Shown piece by piece: positions 10,437 to 21,594 of a stretch of DNA of 64,000 nt (position 1 is the first letter of the stretch; each line of letters opens with the position of its first letter). The notes under the pieces are model-generated. The model was not told the origin of the DNA. It saw only the letters and a list, made by a program, of their open reading frames with translations, and ran no database searches. The stretch is from Gautieria morchelliformis. Its lineage: Eukaryota; Basidiomycota; Agaricomycetes; Gomphales; Gomphaceae. The position numbers and the translations under genes are program-made. Location of the stretch: contig WHVA01000001.1 in NCBI GenBank assembly GCA_015179125.1, forward strand, positions 496,001 to 560,000, given 5' to 3'.

Positions 10437-10913
10437 TGTTAAGACCTGTTCCCAAATCCTGACCTGAGTCCTCGGCCTTGGTTCTCGCTCGGGAACCCTT
10501 CTCGGCTTAACTCAGGTTTTGTATGGGTTTATCATTCATGTTGATTCCCTTTCCTAGATAATCCTGTTCCATTTCTGATGATTGTCCGTCAACCCTTCTT
10601 CCTGCTCGATACGGGAATTGTTGCCCTCTTTCTGTTCCTTGCAATTAGTATATAAACCCCCCGCCATGTACGCCAAATCCTCAGTTCTGATATTGACTTA
10701 GATTCCTCATATCCTTCCGCTCCTTGGTCTGACCTCATTCCGAACCTCAGCTTGAATTCGAATCCATTCCCGAATCTGTTTCCTGAAATGAGGGCAGAAC
10801 ACTGTAGTGGGTGCAACCTACGAAGTTGAAGCCAAGCCCCCTGTTTCCCAAACCTTGGCTAACCTTGACTCAGCCCTCGGGTTGAGCCTTAAGTATGACT
10901 TATGTTCTTAACA
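10437..10913 (+). repeat. Gypsy A 5' LTR (477 bp)
   Basis: It begins TGTTAAGACC and ends TTCTTAACA. A TATA box (TATAAA, 10651-10656) precedes the predicted transcript start at 10683. Many of its differences from the 3' LTR are CpG against TpG or CpA. Confidence 0.95.
10651..10693 (+). promoter_or_regulatory. Gypsy A core promoter and predicted self-primer
   Basis: TATAAA at 10651-10656 is followed 32 nt later by AGTTCTGATAT (10683-10693). That 11-mer is exactly complementary to the primer site just after the LTR, which places the mRNA 5' end at or close to 10683 by analogy with Tf1. Confidence 0.7.
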
Positions 10914-10915
10914 GT

Positions 10916-10926
10916 ATATCAGAACT
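10916..10926 (+). promoter_or_regulatory. Gypsy A primer-binding site (self-priming type)
   Basis: ATATCAGAACT starts 2 nt after the LTR and is the perfect reverse complement of 10683-10693 in the LTR. It does not begin with the TGG expected for a tRNA 3' end. This matches the Tf1/sushi mechanism, in which the 5' end of the mRNA primes minus-strand synthesis. Confidence 0.7.
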
Positions 10927-11311
10927 CTCCACACACAGTTGTTCGATATGCCTATCACTATATCTTACACCCATGCCCGCGGTAGCTGGGTTACCCCGAC
11001 CATAGAGGCCTGCCGTGCATGAAGTGCTTCACACCACCCCGAAAACTCCCCATTCCGTCACCGCTACGACAACCCCCCTCCGTCTTTGAACTCATCAACG
11101 CCGAGTTATAGGTGTCAGTCATGGACATATCAGTGAGGTTCCTGAGGACCCCTGTGGTGAGTCCCCTGACCCTAGTGACCCTGGAGATGGTGGTCATGGT
11201 GGCGACGGCAACTCCGGTTCCGAGCACAACTCCAATCCCGACACAGAGGCTCGGAGACCAAACCCCAACCTGAATGCAGAGGCAGATGGCGAGGAACAGG
11301 TTGGGCACCGT

Positions 11312-13509
11312 ATGCTCGCAGATTTGGAAAAGCTCGCCGACAATGGACTTGGTGGAGGAGACCGTGCCGATTCAAAGGCAAAACTTCGGGAACCCGACCA
11401 ATTTGACGGTTCAGACCTGAAGAAACCCCAAGGTTTTCTTCTCCAGTGCACAATGAATTTCCATGCCAAACCCCAAGCTTTCCAAGATGGTTCTGCAAAA
11501 GTGAACTATGTTTTGTCCTTCCTCAAAGGAACGAATCTTGATTATTTCGAGCCCTTCCTTAGTGATGACCCCGTTAACAAGCCCCTCTGGGCCTCGGACT
11601 ACAGCATCTTCATGGAAGAGCTTTACCTGAACTTCAGCCCCTACGATAAGGTCACCGATTCTGAGGTAGATCTTGAAAACCTTGTCATGAAGGACAGTCA
11701 CAAGGCAACTTGGTTTTTTGTCGATTTCTACAGACTCGCATCCATGCTCCAGCACAATGATTTGGCTTTGCATCGCTGAGCATATCTTGCTCTGCCGAAG
11801 TGAATCAAGGATGAAATGGTGCACTTCGACAAACCCCAATCCCTTGACAACCTCCGAGATCTGGTCCAGAAAATCGACCAAAGGTATTGGGAACGCCGCG
11901 GTGAAGCCTCTTGCGACACTCAAGCTGCACCCAAACCCGAGGCCAAGTCCAACCAAAACTGAGCCCCACAGAACAATGACGGTGTCATGACGCGTTTATT
12001 CCTCATACTCAGGTGCTCTGTCCTGCCATTTCTCACCCCATTTCCGTGTTCGTTCCGATCGCCATTGTCATGTTCGGCAACCGATGTTCGCTAATTCACG
12101 CCCATTACCATCGCCACGCCGTTAAACGCACGACCGACGGCTTTGGACTGACTTGACAAGTCATCACTGGGTCTACCACCTCCTCTGCTCGACCCTCTCC
12201 CGATAGTGTTCTGATAGTTGGATTGTCATGACCTGTGTATTTCCTGCACCTTGGTATCCCCATTTTCCCTTTCGCTACTCCTCCTCAGTATTCGCTCGGC
12301 TTCGCCCTCCACCTCCACCTCTCCTCCCCTATGTCACCTCTGTTCGCCCTTCCTTGCATTTCGCCAAACGGCTATTCGCTGCTTGCATCATTCGCCAGCA
12401 GGCACACCATCAAATACGATCGATACCATTCACCCGGCATGATGGTTCATCATTAACCCCATCGTCTTCTTAATCCAACCCCATTGGGTGTTCGTATGGT
12501 CAAAGTGTGTTCGCAGGGCATCTCTTCCATAGGCCGTGCGGAATCAACCCAGTAGACCAAGAGTCCGTGCAGGGTAGCATGTATGCGGGTCCCAAGACAT
12601 GGTTTTGTCCATAAGTGCCTTCGCCACCTTTACTTTCCGTCGTTTCATGTTCCCCCTCTTCTCACATTCTATTGTATGTTTATTTCATCTATGCTGTATC
12701 ATGACTGCGCACCCCTATCCAACCCTGACTTCTGACGGCCTCTTTCCTATTCGCTGATACCTTACGAGCATTCGACATAAGTAGTTTACATTCGCATGTA
12801 TATTCCCCAGTTCAATTATCATACGTCGTTCATCTTGTGCAGCTTTGACCTCGCCGTGGGCATCATCTTAAGCCTTCTCTTGGAGATTCCCATCTTCGAC
12901 TAGCAAAGGACTTAGGCATCACTGGTGAGTCCTCATACTTCATCTTCGTTACCTTAGCCTTCGAACCATTTTCTGTGCTGTTGGCGAAGGGCTCCGAAGG
13001 AGCATCTTCGCCAGCGAAGGGATTGTCGAGACTTAGACAGCCCTTCCGTGAGACCTTGCACGTTACATCGTCAAGAGTCACGGGCTATTTCGCTATGACT
13101 GTAGATAGGGTGACCCCCGGTTAGGCAAACCCTCTTACCTTGTGAACATTCATTTGTTCACCTATTCGCCGAACGGCATACTTATTCGCACAAGTTATTT
13201 GGGCATTCGCTGTGTTCACTAATACACGATATTAACGCCTGAAAACCAATCTTGACAGACGGATGTCAGGGTCAAAGTTCAGCAACTCCAATGCCAATGC
13301 CGGTAATAACAACCAAGGCAAAGGCAAAGACAATCACAAAGGGAACACGTCCGAGGGTCAGAAAAAAACCTGACTACACCAACAAGCTCGGCAAGGATGG
13401 CAAACTCACACCCAAAGCACGCCAGCGTCGCATGGACAACAACCTCGGCCTAGTTTGTGCACAGAGTGGTCACCGTGCAAAAGACTGCCCAGGCAGCATC
13501 AGCTTCTGA
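11312..13509 (+). pseudogene. Gypsy A gag (interrupted by a solo LTR)
   Basis: The frame from 11312 contains REPDQFDGSDLKKPQGFLLQ, KVNYVLSFLKGTNLDYFEPF and a capsid-like stretch to a TGA near 11777. It continues with stops to 11982 (DEMVHFDKPQSLDNLRDLVQ). The solo LTR at 11983-13257 splits it. It resumes with an Asn/Gly/Lys-rich linker and a zinc knuckle near 13450 (LGLVCAQSGHRAKDC). There Gly replaces the first Cys of C-x2-C-x4-H-x4-C. Confidence 0.8.
11983..13257 (+). repeat. Solo LTR, 1275-bp family, copy 1
   Basis: It starts TGTCATGACG and ends AATCTTGACA, with the perfect TSD GACGG at 11978-11982 and 13258-13262. No internal region is present, so it is an LTR-LTR recombination product. 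A second near-copy of its start (TGTCATGACC, about 12226) shows a duplication within the U3 part. The copy at 43045-44319 has the same length. Short open frames inside it are not conserved and are not genes. Confidence 0.92.
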
Positions 13510-13570
13510 TGGGAAGACGTCCGACAACAAAGCCGAATCCTCCGCTTCAGGTGCAAAAAATAATCAGTGA

Positions 13571-14107
13571 CCCTCTGACCTCCGCGGGGGAGGTAAGAAT
13601 CAACCTTCTGCTCTCTTTTCCTCGAACTCTCTTGTAATTAGTTTGTCCTCATCTCTTGTCCCGAACCAAAAATTTAAAGCATTAGTAGATTCCCACTCTA
13701 CCCATTGTTTCATAGAATCTGCCTTTGTCTGTAAATACACTCTCCAAACTCGTTCCGTAGACCCGATTCCACTCCGTTTATTCTATGGTAGTACAAATGT
13801 GGTAATTACTGAAGCTGTAGAGCTACCTATCCAATTGCCTGATGGTCACACCCATTCCGTAGACTTTTATGTCACCCCCCTTGATTCATCTGTTTCAGTA
13901 GTTCTCAGACACAACTGGCTCACCCGCTACAATCCGTTGATTGACTGGGTATTGGGCAGTATTACTTTCCAAACCTCCCTTCCAGGCAGTCCTGTGGAAC
14001 CCCGCCAGCTTCAGCTCACACTGCAACGGCCGAGCCACCCCCAAGTCTGGAGGCCCCTCGGGTTACCCTCCTTAACGCAGCAGCATTTTACCGTGCCTGC
14101 AAGTTAG
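13571..14107 (+). pseudogene. Gypsy A aspartic protease region
   Basis: It reads FKALVDSHSTHCFIESAFV, then VDFYVTPLDSSVSVVLRHNW. This is the retropepsin layout of chromoviruses (ALVDSGSTHCF and LGHNWL in relatives). His stands where Gly is expected in D-S-G, so the site is probably inactive. Confidence 0.8.
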
Positions 14108-14203
14108 AATGCTCCCAGTGCTTCCGGCTAAACCTGGCAATGCCTGAGAATGAGGCTTTGGCCTGCTCAGCTTCTGCAAAACCTGAACCCGTAGACCTCA
14201 AGG

Positions 14204-15600
14204 ATGTCCCACCAGAGTATCACGACTTCATGGATGTGTTCAGCAAGTCCAAAGCGGATACCTTGGTTCCACATCGACCCAAATGATCTCAAGATCCCTC
14301 TGGAGGATGGAACCACGTCCCCTCAACCTCAGTTATATTCGCTCTCTACCTTGGAGCTTGCCACGCTCCAGGCGTCCATAGATGAGCATCTGAATATGGG
14401 TTACATTCGGCCCACTCGGTCTTCGCGCGGAGCCCCCATCCTCTTTGTCAAAAAGAAGAGTGGTGAACTTCGGCTTTGTGTTGATTTCCAAGCACTCAAC
14501 AAGATTACGAATAAAGATCGCTATCCACTCCGTTAATTACCGACTTGTTGGATGCACCCCGAAAGGCTCGGATCTACACCAAAATTGACCTTTGGAATGC
14601 ATTCCATCTCGTTCAAGTCGCCGAAGGTGACAAGTGGAAGACAGCTTTCCAGACCAAGTAGGGCTCTTTCGAATGGCTGGTCATGCCGTTTGGCCTAACC
14701 AATGGTCCTGTGGGTTTTCAACGTTTCATGAATGTCATCTTTGGAGATATGCTTTATGTATGCGTCGTTGTGTACCTTGACGACATACTCATCTACTCCG
14801 ATGACCTGGTCAAACACAGAGAACACGTCCATGAAGTGCTGTGGCGTCTTCGGAAACATGGCCTCTATGCCAAGCCTGATAAATGCGAATGGCACTGTGA
14901 TTCCATGGAATTCCTCAGTTACATGCTCTCTACCGATGGATTTACCATGTCCGAGGACAAAGTCCAGACTATCCGTGATTGGCCAGAACCTCAGAAGGTC
15001 AAAGACATCCAGTCCTTCCTTGGCTTTGCCAACTTCTACTGCCACTTCATCTTCAATTATGCCGACATCACTGTTCCCCTTACTCGGCTTACTTGAAAAG
15101 GCACCCCATGGGCATTTACAGAAGAATGCCGAAAGTCTTTCAATCACCTTAAGGAGGCTTTCACTTTGGCTCTGATCCTGTCACACTGGGTTCCCCGCTA
15201 ACCTATGGTCATGGAAACCAACACTTCGGATTATGCCCTTGGTGCAATTCTGTCTCTGTTCGATGATGCAGGTGAACTACATCCTGTCACCTTCCACTCT
15301 TGGACATTTTCCAGTGCCGAACTCAATTATGATGTCCATGATAAAGAGCTACTGGCAATCTTCGAAGCATTTCAACGTTGGAGACATTAATTGGAGGGCT
15401 CTGGCTCCCCTATCAACATTGTCACCAATCACAAAAACTTGGAGTATTTTGCCACCACTAAGTTGCTAACCTGACGACAAGCCCGCTGGTCTGAGTTCCT
15501 CTCCCAATTTAACCTCATTATTCAGTTCCATCCCGGAAAGCTCGGTACAAAACCCAACACTCTAACTAGACGATGGGACATCTACCTTAAAGAGGGAGGT
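14204..15600 (+). pseudogene. Gypsy A reverse transcriptase and RNase H
   Basis: RT motifs: [47 protein letters not shown] and YLDDILIYSDD (about 14775). The connection reads SFLGFANFYCHFI. RNase H follows with METNTSDYALGAIL, SSAELNYDVHDKELLAI and TNHKNLEYF. It is broken by a frameshift near 14536, a TAG near 14659, and stops near 15094, 15200, 15388 and 15472. The same family is represented by the minus-strand fragment at 31018-33000. Confidence 0.88.
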
Positions 15601-15812
15601 AATGACTACAGCTCAGTCAATCCACAAAACTTCCGACCGATTTTCACAAATCAACAACTATCGGAATAACTCCCGGCGACTTATCTGCTTGCACCCATCC
15701 TCCAAGAAAGCACTATGATGGACTCTAGAAGCTTCATGCCGAGATCTTAGCCAATCTGGCATCTGACCCCATTGCCTGCCGGCATCTCAGTGATAACTCC
15801 AATCCAAGATGG

Positions 15813-16559
15813 ATGCAAACCGACAATGGCTTCCTACACCATGACCACCACATATACATTCCCAATGCCAATGATCTCCGGCTCCAAGTACTCCAGTATA
15901 AACATGACCACATACTCTCGGGACACTTCGGCCAAAACAAGACCGTTGCTCTGATCCGCCAGGAATATACCTGGCCTGCAATTCGGTCTTTCATCGTCGA
16001 CTTCTGCAAGTCTTGCACCACTTGCTCCCCCTCGAAGTCCCAGCGTCACCGGCCCTATGGCACCCTCAAGCAGCTCCCGATACCTGAGCAGCCTTGGAAT
16101 TCCATCTCCATGGATTTCATTGAGCAGTTGCCGGCATCCTTGGGATTCACTGCGATCCTCGTGGTAGTCTGCCACTTAACCAAGCAGAGCATCTTCATGC
16201 CGACGTACGACATGATCACTTCTGCTGACCTAGCCCGCCTGTTTGTCTTGCATGTATTCTTGAAGCACGGTGTCCCAAGCCATGTGGCATCAGACCGAGG
16301 TTCGGAAATCATATCCCACTTCTTACATTCCCTCGGCAAAGCTCTCGACATGAACATGCACTTTACCTCTGGATATCACCCTGAAGGTGATGGTCAAACC
16401 GAACGTGTAAATCAAACTCTCAAAAAATATCTCTGAGTGTATTGCAACTATCAACAAGACAATTGGTCCGAGTTGCTCCCGCTTGCTGAGTTTGCATACA
16501 ACAATGCTCCCAGCACCACTAGCATTTCTCCATTCTTCGCCAACAAAGGCTACAATCCG
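15813..16559 (+). pseudogene. Gypsy A integrase
   Basis: Zinc-binding HHCC: HDHILSGHFGQNKT and CKSCTTC. The catalytic core has SMDFIEQLP, SDRGSEIISHF and HPEGDGQTERVNQTL, so the three acidic residues are present. A TGA at about 16434 and the LTR insertion at 16560 break it. The frame resumes at 17360. Confidence 0.85.
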
Positions 16560-17359
16560 TGTTATGAATACCAACTAAAGCTATGCCACCCAACATTCAT
16601 CACTCTAACACGCTGATATACTATGAAAACATCATCTCAACTCTATGGACCACTGTGGACCACTTTCCTTATTTGGACGTTGCAAGTCACACTGTCACAA
16701 CGTCACACTATGACACCCAGCGTACACACCGTGGTCGCCCCAGCGCCAAACTGTCACGAACCAGTCACAACACATCTCATCATGCACACACGCACTACCA
16801 AGCCCACCAAGCACACATACAAATATCACCGAACCAATAATATCATCACAGCACTGTGGAGCCAAGTTGAGCCAAGTCCTATCCCACATGCTACAGGTCA
16901 CATGTACACGTGATCCGATCAAGGGATGTGACGACCCTGCGTGTGTCTCGATCATTTCTCCTATTCTCCTTCATTCCTCGTTCCCCATTCACCATTATAC
17001 TTTACACATCACGTTCCACACACATGTCCCTCCTACTCCTAATACTGAAACCTATGCCAGTTGCCCCAAATGACCTTTTTCTTGTTCCCATCTTGTAACA
17101 CACCAAGAACGCCAAGTTCTTTTCTTGATAGTTAAATACTCGACTTTGTACACTACATTCGATAGTGAAACAGTGAAAAACAGTTAATCACTCACTTCTT
17201 TTGCGCTCTATAGCTATCAGCTTCAGTCAGTATTGTTGTAAGACGCATGTGCCTTGTTACATGTGCAAACACCCTACTTTCTCAAGCACTACTCAATTCG
17301 ACTCCTATTACGAGTTTGAATCATATTTCTACTAGCTATTTGCGACACCACAACCAACA
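16560..17359 (+). repeat. Solo LTR (about 800 bp) inside Gypsy A integrase
   Basis: The insert starts TGTTATGAAT and ends CCACAACCAACA. It splits FFANKGYNP from NLTVHPERD of the integrase. The flanks read ...ACAATCCG and AGAATCCG..., an imperfect duplication, so the exact right end is uncertain by 2-3 nt. Weak similarity in layout to 31093-31828 (both contain a CAAGGGA..TG/CGACG block and a TAAATA box) suggests one family. Confidence 0.65.
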
Positions 17360-17994
17360 AGAATCCGAACTTGACAGTTCACCCTGAAAGGGACCTCGCT
17401 TCCTCTTGGGCCCGAGACTTCGCAGTCAACCTTGACCAGCTTCATGCTGCCTTGAAAGAGCAAATCACATCTGCTCAATCTCGGTATCAGGTCTTGGCTG
17501 ATGCACGTCATGCTCCCACCCCTGAGTTCACGATTGGATCCTTAGCGTTTGTAAAAGCGCGGTTCTTCCAGACAACCCGGCCCTCGAAGAAGCTGGCCGA
17601 AAAGTACCTCACCCCCTTCGAGATCATAGGCCAGGCCGGATCCCGAGCTTACATCCTACGGTTTCCGGACAGCCTTTGGGCAGTCCACCCAGTCTTCCAT
17701 GTCTCAATGCTCGAACCCGTGACCCCAAACACCATCCCGAATCAGGTTCAGTCTCCGCCGCCTCCAGTCGAGATCGATGGTGAGACAGAGTACGAGATTT
17801 CCGAGATCCTTGACTCCAAGATCGACCGACGCTGCAGACCTTGTAACCTCCTGTACCTCGTCCGTTGGGCTGGTTATGAAGGTACCGATGAGGAAACATC
17901 ATGGGTCCTTGGGACTGAGCTTGGCCATGCATCCGAGATTGTGACCGGCTTCCACTCGGCCTACCCTGCCAAGCCTGGACCATGGGTTCCTTGA
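17360..17994 (+). pseudogene. Gypsy A integrase C terminus with chromodomain
   Basis: This open frame reads NLTVHPERDLASSWARDFAV, then the GPY/F-like KKLAEKYLTPFEIIGQAGSR and HPVFHVSMLEP. It ends in a chromodomain: EYEISEILDSKI...LYLVRWAGYEGTDEETSW. Chromodomains in this group are known to tether integration to modified chromatin. This stretch is intact, unlike the rest of pol. Confidence 0.88.
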
Positions 17995-18238
17995 ACCAGA
18001 GCTTCGGCTCCCCCATTTCTGTCGCTCATTTAACGGTCACTTTCTTAGTTGACACAACTATGTTCATCTTGGCCGTTTTGCCAAATAGCTACACTTGTAG
18101 TTATCAGCCTCCCTCTTGGCATCAACCCCTCATTTCTTTCTGATTCCATTCTCACTCCCGTTTCCGATTCTGATCCCCAAACAAAAAACACCAAGAAAAA
18201 AGATTCACATTATGTAAAAAATCCGAAAAACTAGTAGA

Positions 18239-19600
18239 CTAATTATCTTCCATAGTTGCATCCCTGTCCACATCCTTTCCCTCATACTCCCCTGATTCCG
18301 CATCCAAACCTCCGTCTCTCGTATTATCCGCTCCCTCGTCTCCATTTTCCGACCCTGAACCCGTATCCGTCTCTGCTCTTTCCTCTTCCTTGTCCTTCTC
18401 TTTTTCTTTTCCTCTTTCCCCATTTCCTGAACCCAATCCCCCCACGAACCTGAACCCTTCCCAATCTGCACCCGAACCTGAACCCCCCACCCCGGCTTCC
18501 CCAGCTGCACCTGCCCACCACTGAACCCACTTGCTCAGACGCGAGTTTTGCCGATGAGTTCTCTCAGCAAACTCGAGGATTCCCTGAAGAGTATTGTGCA
18601 TGCGCTTGAAAAGCGCATTCTGTTGAGCTAGGAGCTCCCAGATGGCCGCCGAGGCCTGATCTCCTGAGAGACCTGTTAATTTGGGCTGCCCGGCCTCGGT
18701 CGGCAATCCTGATCCAGTTCAGGATCCTGACCCTGAAGGACCCACCTTGAGTTCAACCAACAGCTTGACTCCCATCGGCTTCACTGGCATCGACCTTGGT
18801 GTTTTTACCGCCGGCCCCTCGGCTCCAGCCCTGACTCTCTGCTTGTGCTTTCCCTCAGTGAAACTGCAGTGCACTTTGCGCAAGTTGCAGTCCCGACACG
18901 CCACCTTAGTCCCATGAATGCAAGGGACCTTCCACCTGAAACAGTTGTCGTAAGGGAACTCCTAAAAAGACAAGTCCAAACCCAAGCCAAGCAATGCCGG
19001 AACACTCACTTCTTCCTCTTCTGACTCCTCCTCTGTTACTTTCCGTTTCTTTGCTGCCATTGCCTTTGGCTTCGTCTTTGCCTGGTTCCTCTCCCAGGCC
19101 TGCATATACATTAGGATCCGAGCCTTCACCGTTGCCGAGTCCACAACAACTAGCTTGGGCGATGGAATTTGGATGTCTTGGTTAACCGAGGCTTGCCACT
19201 CCCGAAACTCCTTAATCATATCATCAAGACATTTTTGAAGACATGCACAGGTAGCTACCTCGGCTTTCCTTGCCTCCTCCTCCCGAGCTTTCTTCTTGGC
19301 CTCTCGAGCCTCTTCTTCGGCTTCCCAAGCCTTGCGTGCTTCTTCCTCGGCTTCCCAAGCCTTGCGCTGCTCTTCCTCAGCTTTCACTTTGGGTTGCTGT
19401 TCCCATTCTTCCTCGGCTTCTTTTGCTTTCTGTTCCTCCTCCTCCTTCCTCTTCTTCTCCGCCGTTTCCTTGCGCTCCTGGGCAAGGCGGCGTTTCTCCC
19501 TCAATTGATCCCTCTTCGCCTCAGCCTCTCACTCCTCGCACTCGAGTTCCACGTCGAGCTCTTCGACTGTTGGTTCCTGGGCGTCTTGAGTGTCTGACAT
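18239..19600 (-). pseudogene. Antisense accessory gene of Gypsy A: coiled coil, KKRKV, Zn2Cys6-like cluster
   Basis: It lies on the strand opposite pol, between the chromodomain and the 3' LTR. Exon 1 (19010-19600) starts MSDTQDAQEP, has an E/K/A-rich coiled coil, then AAKKRKVTEEE, a basic nuclear-signal-like motif. A 48-bp GT-AG intron (18962-19009) follows. Exon 2 (18239-18961) has cysteines spaced C-x6-C-x7-C-x2-C-x6-C. A Tyr sits where the leading C-x2-C Cys would be. A Q-rich helix and an acidic Gly/Ser tail ending ATMEDN complete it. In-frame TGA codons lie at 19529-19531 and 18719-18721. The second copy (33812-37487) has the same plan, intron position and ending, so the gene is conserved and not accidental. 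Function is unknown; a DNA-binding regulator is an inference. Confidence 0.75.
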
Positions 19601-19713
19601 GGGATCCTGATGGTGATGGGAGGAAGCAGAAAAGGAGACGTGAAACAAAGCTTATGTAATGTCCTCATCCCGGCGATCTCTGGGATCTCACTTATGGCCT
19701 CATGGGTTCGGCT

Positions 19714-19728
19714 ATAAGGGGGAGGTAC
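19714..19728 (+). promoter_or_regulatory. Gypsy A polypurine tract
   Basis: ATAAGGGGGAGGTAC abuts the 3' LTR. The near-identical ATAAGGGGAAGGTAC occurs on the minus strand at 33681-33695 next to the related LTR. Confidence 0.8.
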
Positions 19729-20205
19729 TGCTAAGACCCGTTCCCGAGTCTGGACCCAAGGCCTTGGCCTCAGTTCTCGCTCGGAAACCCTTCTTGGCTT
19801 AACTCAGGTTTCCTATCGGTTCATCATTCACCCTGATTCCCTTTCCTAGATAATCCTGTTCCATTTCTGATGATTGTCTGTTGACCCTTCTTCCTGCTTG
19901 ATATGGGCATTGTTGCCCTCTTTCTGTTCCTTGCAATTAGTATATAAACCCCCCGCCATGTATGCTAAATCCTCAGTTCTGATATTGACTTAGATTCCTC
20001 ATATCCTTCCGCTCCTCGGTCTGACCTCATTCGGAACCTCGGCTTGAAGCCGAATCCATTCCCGAATCTGTTTCCCAAAATTAGGGCAGAACACTGTAGT
20101 GGGCGCAACCTACAAAGTTGAAGCCAAGCCCCCTGTTTCCCGAACCTTGGCTAACCTTGGCTCGGCCCTCGGGTTGAGCCTTAAGTATGATTTACGTTCT
20201 TAACA
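19729..20205 (+). repeat. Gypsy A 3' LTR (477 bp)
   Basis: Same length as the 5' LTR, starting TGCTAAGACC and ending TTCTTAACA. Differences are scattered transitions, many at CpG. The right TSD ATGTC follows. Confidence 0.95.
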
Positions 20206-20210
20206 ATGTC

Positions 20211-21024
20211 AACTAATCCACTGCCTCCATCACATATTACCACCTCTGACAGCTGCCCCATACCAATGCCCATCATTTGTTACCTGATGCAGGTCCTCAA
20301 GAATGAGCCTACACACATGACCACTCCATCCTTATGCCCATCAACATCCAGTAACATGAATAGTTGTGGCGCCGCAGAGGTTAAGCTATTACTAGCTTAC
20401 CCTGGGATCTTGTTTTTATCCCTCTCAACCTCATAAAATGCACAGCCCTTGCTCTCCTTCCTGTAGTCTTACTCCAATGTCCTCCCTTTGTTAAAGTAGC
20501 TTGCCACAGACCTACATGTAGTTTACAGTGCACCATAGGCGCCAGCGCTTCAAGCCCTCTAATTGACTTTCTCTCTCTCTCTCACTCATACAAGAGGTAC
20601 AATTGACAGTATAAGTTTTCAATTGTCCAATTCATAGCAAAGTCCGAGCCATCATGCTAATATAAAGAACCTCGAGCATAACAATGGAGTCCTTCTACCC
20701 ATAGTGTGCTTGCAAGGCGTAGGGTGGGTTTGCATCTCTATGGGGTGGAAAGGCGTCTCGTCAAATACCTCTGGTATTTCAATTTCTTGCCAAGGTTGCC
20801 ATACACTTCCATCACCTCTTTTTTTATTTTTATTGTTTCTTATAATTCCAGTTATTATACTGCCACCTTGTGGCAGGGCCCTATATATGCAGTCTCTACC
20901 TGGAATGATAGACTAATCAAGGGATTTTACATGTTACCCTCCCCTCTTTAAAGGTTAATGCTGAGCTGATCCTCCTATGACTCACATACAAAAAGACAAT
21001 GGTTCCCTCTTTGAGTGAGTGTTT
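20211..21024. other. Non-coding stretch, nothing recognised
   Basis: No frame has recognisable protein similarity. A CT-rich run lies at about 20570-20586 and a T-rich tract at about 20818-20840. It could be the far side of the Gypsy A target (LINE 5' flank or host DNA). Confidence 0.5.
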
Positions 21025-21032
21025 GCCTTTAT

Positions 21033-21586
21033 TAGGGATGCACACCGTGCCGTACATCCACGGCTGTACGGTGCCATATTACGGCCACGGCACCCGTACC
21101 GTCAAGGCTCGGTGTGCTGTGCCGACGGTACAGTATATGGTACGGTTTGACACCGTATATACCGTACAAATACGGCCGTGTACGGTATGTACGGTATGTA
21201 TACGGCATGCATCGGTAAATGCCGAAAACGTGTTAGCCGAGCCAAAAACACAGCGCCTGACGGGCACTACTGCTGGCACATACACATCGGGCATGCCTAA
21301 TTAGTCTGCATAGGCTGAAATAAAGCGCAGCTACCTGTGTAGGCCGCATAGGCGAGCATACTAATATAATGCAACATCATAGTCTACACGGATCGGTCAC
21401 TAACCGATCTTCCAATAGCCCCACCGTATAATATTGCCGTCAACCGTAATACGGCCGGTACGGTGCCGTACCGTACCGTCAGAGGGGAGAGATCTTGACC
21501 ATATGGATGGCATACGGTCTGCCGTATCCATCAACCTGCCGTACATTATACGGCCGTGGCCGTAATACAAACGGTGTGCATCCCTA
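21033..21586. mobile_element. hAT-type MITE (554 bp) with 8-bp target duplication
   Basis: Terminal inverted repeats TAGGGATGCACACCGT and its complement close the element. It is flanked by a perfect 8-bp duplication GCCTTTAT (21025-21032 and 21587-21594). TAGGG-type ends with 8-bp TSDs are diagnostic of hAT elements. No transposase frame exists. Both halves are packed with variants of GTACGGT/ACCGTAC, which look like subterminal transposase-binding repeats and could also fold into a long hairpin. Confidence 0.88.
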
Positions 21587-21594
21587 GCCTTTAT

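Larger units (their letters stand above)
10437..20205 (+). mobile_element. Gypsy A: complete but decayed chromodomain Gypsy (chromovirus)
   Basis: Two diverged 477-bp LTRs (10437-10913, 19729-20205) are flanked by a perfect TSD ATGTC (10432-10436 and 20206-20210). The plus strand encodes gag, protease, RT, RNase H, integrase and a C-terminal chromodomain. An antisense gene sits between pol and the 3' LTR. Two later LTR insertions (11983-13257 and 16560-17359) interrupt it. Many stops and LTR differences mark it as old. Confidence 0.93.

Noticed and set aside
18994-19659. Long plus-strand ORFs rich in Leu/Pro/Ser opposite accessory exon 1
   Set aside because: They are antisense shadows of the E/K-rich coiled coil and have no counterpart at the second copy.
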